A stretch of DNA of 15,461 nt from the NCBI GenBank assembly GCA_947629295.1, contig CANRDH010000021.1, forward strand, positions 1 to 15,461. Reading direction: 5' to 3'. Below, piece after piece: positions 14,106 to 15,461 of this stretch. A program made the position numbers and the translations under genes. Numbering within the stretch: the stretch's first letter is position 1; each line of letters opens with the position of its first letter. The notes below the pieces were generated by a model. The model did not search any database. It was not told the origin of the DNA and saw nothing but the letters and a program-made list of their open reading frames with translations. The stretch comes from an uncultured Clostridia bacterium (GTDB lineage: Bacteria > Bacillota > Clostridia > Oscillospirales > Acutalibacteraceae).

Positions 14106-14579
14106 TTGAGTGAATTTGAAATGATGTCGAAAAGGCTGGAGGAAACAGGACTTTACGATATAACGGAAGGAAAAGGAGTATATGCCGAGCTTATGGCATA
14201 TGCGGCGGGGTTGGATTTATATTTCGATGAATTGGAGAACCTGCGGCGGGAGGTATTTATTGATGAAGCAGATGAAAAGGGACTTGAAATGTATGAAAGG
14301 CTTATTTCGGTATGCAATGTTGACAATTCTCTTGAGGGCAGGAGAAGGAGCGTAATGAGCGCACTTTCAATTACGGGCAAAGATTTCACTCTTGATGGCA
14401 TCAGGAAGATTCTGGGTATCTATAACATAGAGGGAGAAATTACGGAGAATGACCGTTATATTATTATAAATTGCATGAATGAGCTGAGCGAGAGTGAGGA
14501 GAAGGCGATAAACGAGGACATACAGCGTTTTGCACCGCTGCATACAGAAATATGCGTATTCAGTACCGGTGCGGCATAG
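14106..14579 (+). CDS. Baseplate/tail protein, XkdU (DUF2313) / gpI-like
   Basis: The 157-aa product has an N-terminal helical part and a C-terminal alpha/beta domain. The pattern fits the XkdU/YmfQ family that follows baseplate J and links wedges to fibres: LEELGLY-like start, EADEKGLEMYERL (53-65), GRRRSVMSALS (78-88), FTLDGIRKILGIYNIEG (94-110), and APLHTEICVF at the end. The start is TTG at 14106, preceded by GTGAGGTGAAGG. This is the last gene of the cassette: no fibre, chaperone, holin or endolysin gene follows, and the terminator begins 66 nt later. Confidence 0.8.
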   Translation: MSEFEMMSKRLEETGLYDITEGKGVYAELMAYAAGLDLYFDELENLRREVFIDEADEKGLEMYERLISVCNVDNSLEGRRRSVMSALSITGKDFTLDGIRKILGIYNIEGEITENDRYIIINCMNELSESEEKAINEDIQRFAPLHTEICVFSTGAA

Positions 14580-14645
14580 TGGTATTCAGGGAGATACTTT
14601 TGGCTGAATCGGTTTGTTGCAGGAATAGCTTTTAAAACACAAAAA

Positions 14646-14680
14646 GGCTGTCCGTTTTTGGCGGACAGCCTCAGTTTTTT
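14646..14680. terminator. Bidirectional terminator closing the cassette
   Basis: A perfect 9-bp GC-rich stem (14646-14654 with 14662-14670) with a 7-nt loop is followed by T6 (14675-14680) and preceded by A5 (14641-14645). It ends both the phage cassette and the converging secreted-protein gene. Positions 14580-14640 contain no gene. Confidence 0.9.
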
Positions 14681-14705
14681 ACTTTTCAGAATCGCTGTTT
14701 AAGAA

Positions 14706-15437
14706 TCAGTCCTTAGAAGAAGCTTTCTTAGTCATAACAACAGCGGTGCCGAGAGATGCAAGAACAACAGCTACAAGAGCGATAGCAGATGTTGTGTCAC
14801 CTGTTGCAGGTGTTGTTGTATCCTTATCCTGTGTTGTATCAGCAGGAGTTTCAGCAGGTGTTGATTCTGCGGGAGCCTCATCGGTTACCTTTTCAAACTG
14901 ATCATAACCTGCGTACAGGAATTCCCACTCCACTTCGTTAGCATCAAGCTCAGCGTTCGAATCTGCTAAAGCTTCAGGGTTCATCTGGTTTGTGTCAAGG
15001 AAAACTCTGAATTTGATGTGGTCGCCGGCCTGAACATCCTCTTTGATTGCAAGGTTGCACTGGCTGTCAAGTACACGGACGTGCTCGGGCTCGTAGGTTG
15101 CCCAGTTTACATCCCAGCTATTGTCAAGACGAACCTTGAACTGGAAGTGCTGCTCACCCGTGGGTTTATCATCTTTGTTCCAGTCCGTTATCCAGTCAGC
15201 CTCAACGGAGGGAATATCAACCATAGCCTCCCAAACGCCGTCGCCGTCATCATCATTCATGGGGATATCCTTGCCTGCTTCCCAGTTCGTAAAGGTGCCG
15301 GAAACACCGACAGTGTGACCCTCACTTGTGATTTTGTCACTTGCGTCAGATGCTGATACGCTTATTGCCGTAACAGCTGTCAAAGAAGCAACGAGTGCCG
15401 AACAAATAGCTACTTTAAGTATTTTTGAATTTCTCAT
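14706..15437 (-). CDS. Secreted, wall-anchored protein with a starch-binding-like domain
   Basis: The 243-aa product has a signal peptide (1-29, cleavage likely after VSA). A beta-sandwich domain (about 38-180) opens with GVSGTFTNWEAG (44-55) and NDDDGDGVWEAMVDIP (61-76) and continues with HFQFKVRLDNSWDVNWA (97-113), the pattern of CBM20/CBM48/E-set starch-binding modules. A Thr/Pro/Glu-rich linker (185-208) is followed by TPATG (209-213), a hydrophobic helix (217-235) and a KK tail. The last part is a sortase-type sorting signal with Thr in place of the usual Leu of LPXTG. The role is probably glucan binding or adherence at the cell surface; ligand and family are inferred. ATG 15437 follows AGGAGG (15452-15447). 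Its promoter lies beyond the window edge. Confidence 0.8.
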   Translation of the reverse strand: MRNSKILKVAICSALVASLTAVTAISVSASDASDKITSEGHTVGVSGTFTNWEAGKDIPMNDDDGDGVWEAMVDIPSVEADWITDWNKDDKPTGEQHFQFKVRLDNSWDVNWATYEPEHVRVLDSQCNLAIKEDVQAGDHIKFRVFLDTNQMNPEALADSNAELDANEVEWEFLYAGYDQFEKVTDEAPAESTPAETPADTTQDKDTTTPATGDTTSAIALVAVVLASLGTAVVMTKKASSKD

Positions 15438-15461
15438 TGTTAAAATCCTCCTAAAAAATAT

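Noticed and set aside
3795..14700. Possible att direct repeats flanking the cassette
   Set aside because: By eye I found no shared repeat of useful length between 3795-3970 and 14580-14705, and no tRNA gene at either edge.
1..15461. CRISPR array, tRNA, rRNA or insertion sequence
   Set aside because: No regularly spaced repeats, tRNA-like cloverleaf, rRNA segments or transposase frames were seen anywhere in the window.

Overview
The window looks like a chromosomal segment of a low-GC, Gram-positive gut clostridium of the Oscillospiraceae/Ruminococcaceae type. The evidence is strong AGGAGG-type ribosome binding sites, sigma-A promoters with 17-bp spacers, a secreted protein with a Gram-positive sorting tail, and PBSX/XkdP-style phage genes. 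The species cannot be named from the sequence alone.

Layout. Positions 29-2041 hold a sigma-A promoter, tyrA (prephenate dehydrogenase) and aroB (3-dehydroquinate synthase), overlapping by 4 bp and closed by a terminator that also serves the converging gene. Positions 2040-3822 (minus strand) hold a small two-helix membrane protein of unknown function and a membrane-anchored cyclophilin. Each has its own clear promoter. Between them lie the cyclophilin terminator and a second folded element of unknown role. Positions 3908-14680 (plus strand) hold a tightly packed, phage-derived structural cassette. Positions 14706-15437 (minus strand) encode a secreted, wall-anchored protein with a starch-binding-like domain.

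The cassette reads in order: small terminase, large terminase, portal, prohead protease with a nested scaffold start, decoration protein, major capsid protein, three head-tail joining/terminator proteins, a tube-like protein with an anomalous start, a 51-aa ORF, a LysM baseplate protein, gpD-like hub, gpV/gp45-like spike, gp25-like wedge, baseplate J and an XkdU/gpI-like protein. Apart from the tube start, all frames are open and the large terminase keeps its ATPase and nuclease residues.

The gene order matches PBSX-type contractile phages, but the two longest tail genes, sheath and tape measure, are absent. So are fibres, holin/endolysin, integrase, repressor and replication genes. A dyad lies just upstream and an intrinsic terminator just downstream, so the cassette is an insulated unit between housekeeping genes. 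It could be a domesticated DNA-packaging particle (gene-transfer-agent-like or a very short-tailed particle) or a prophage remnant trimmed by deletion. The sequence alone does not decide, but near-complete ORF integrity makes this the most interesting part of the window.
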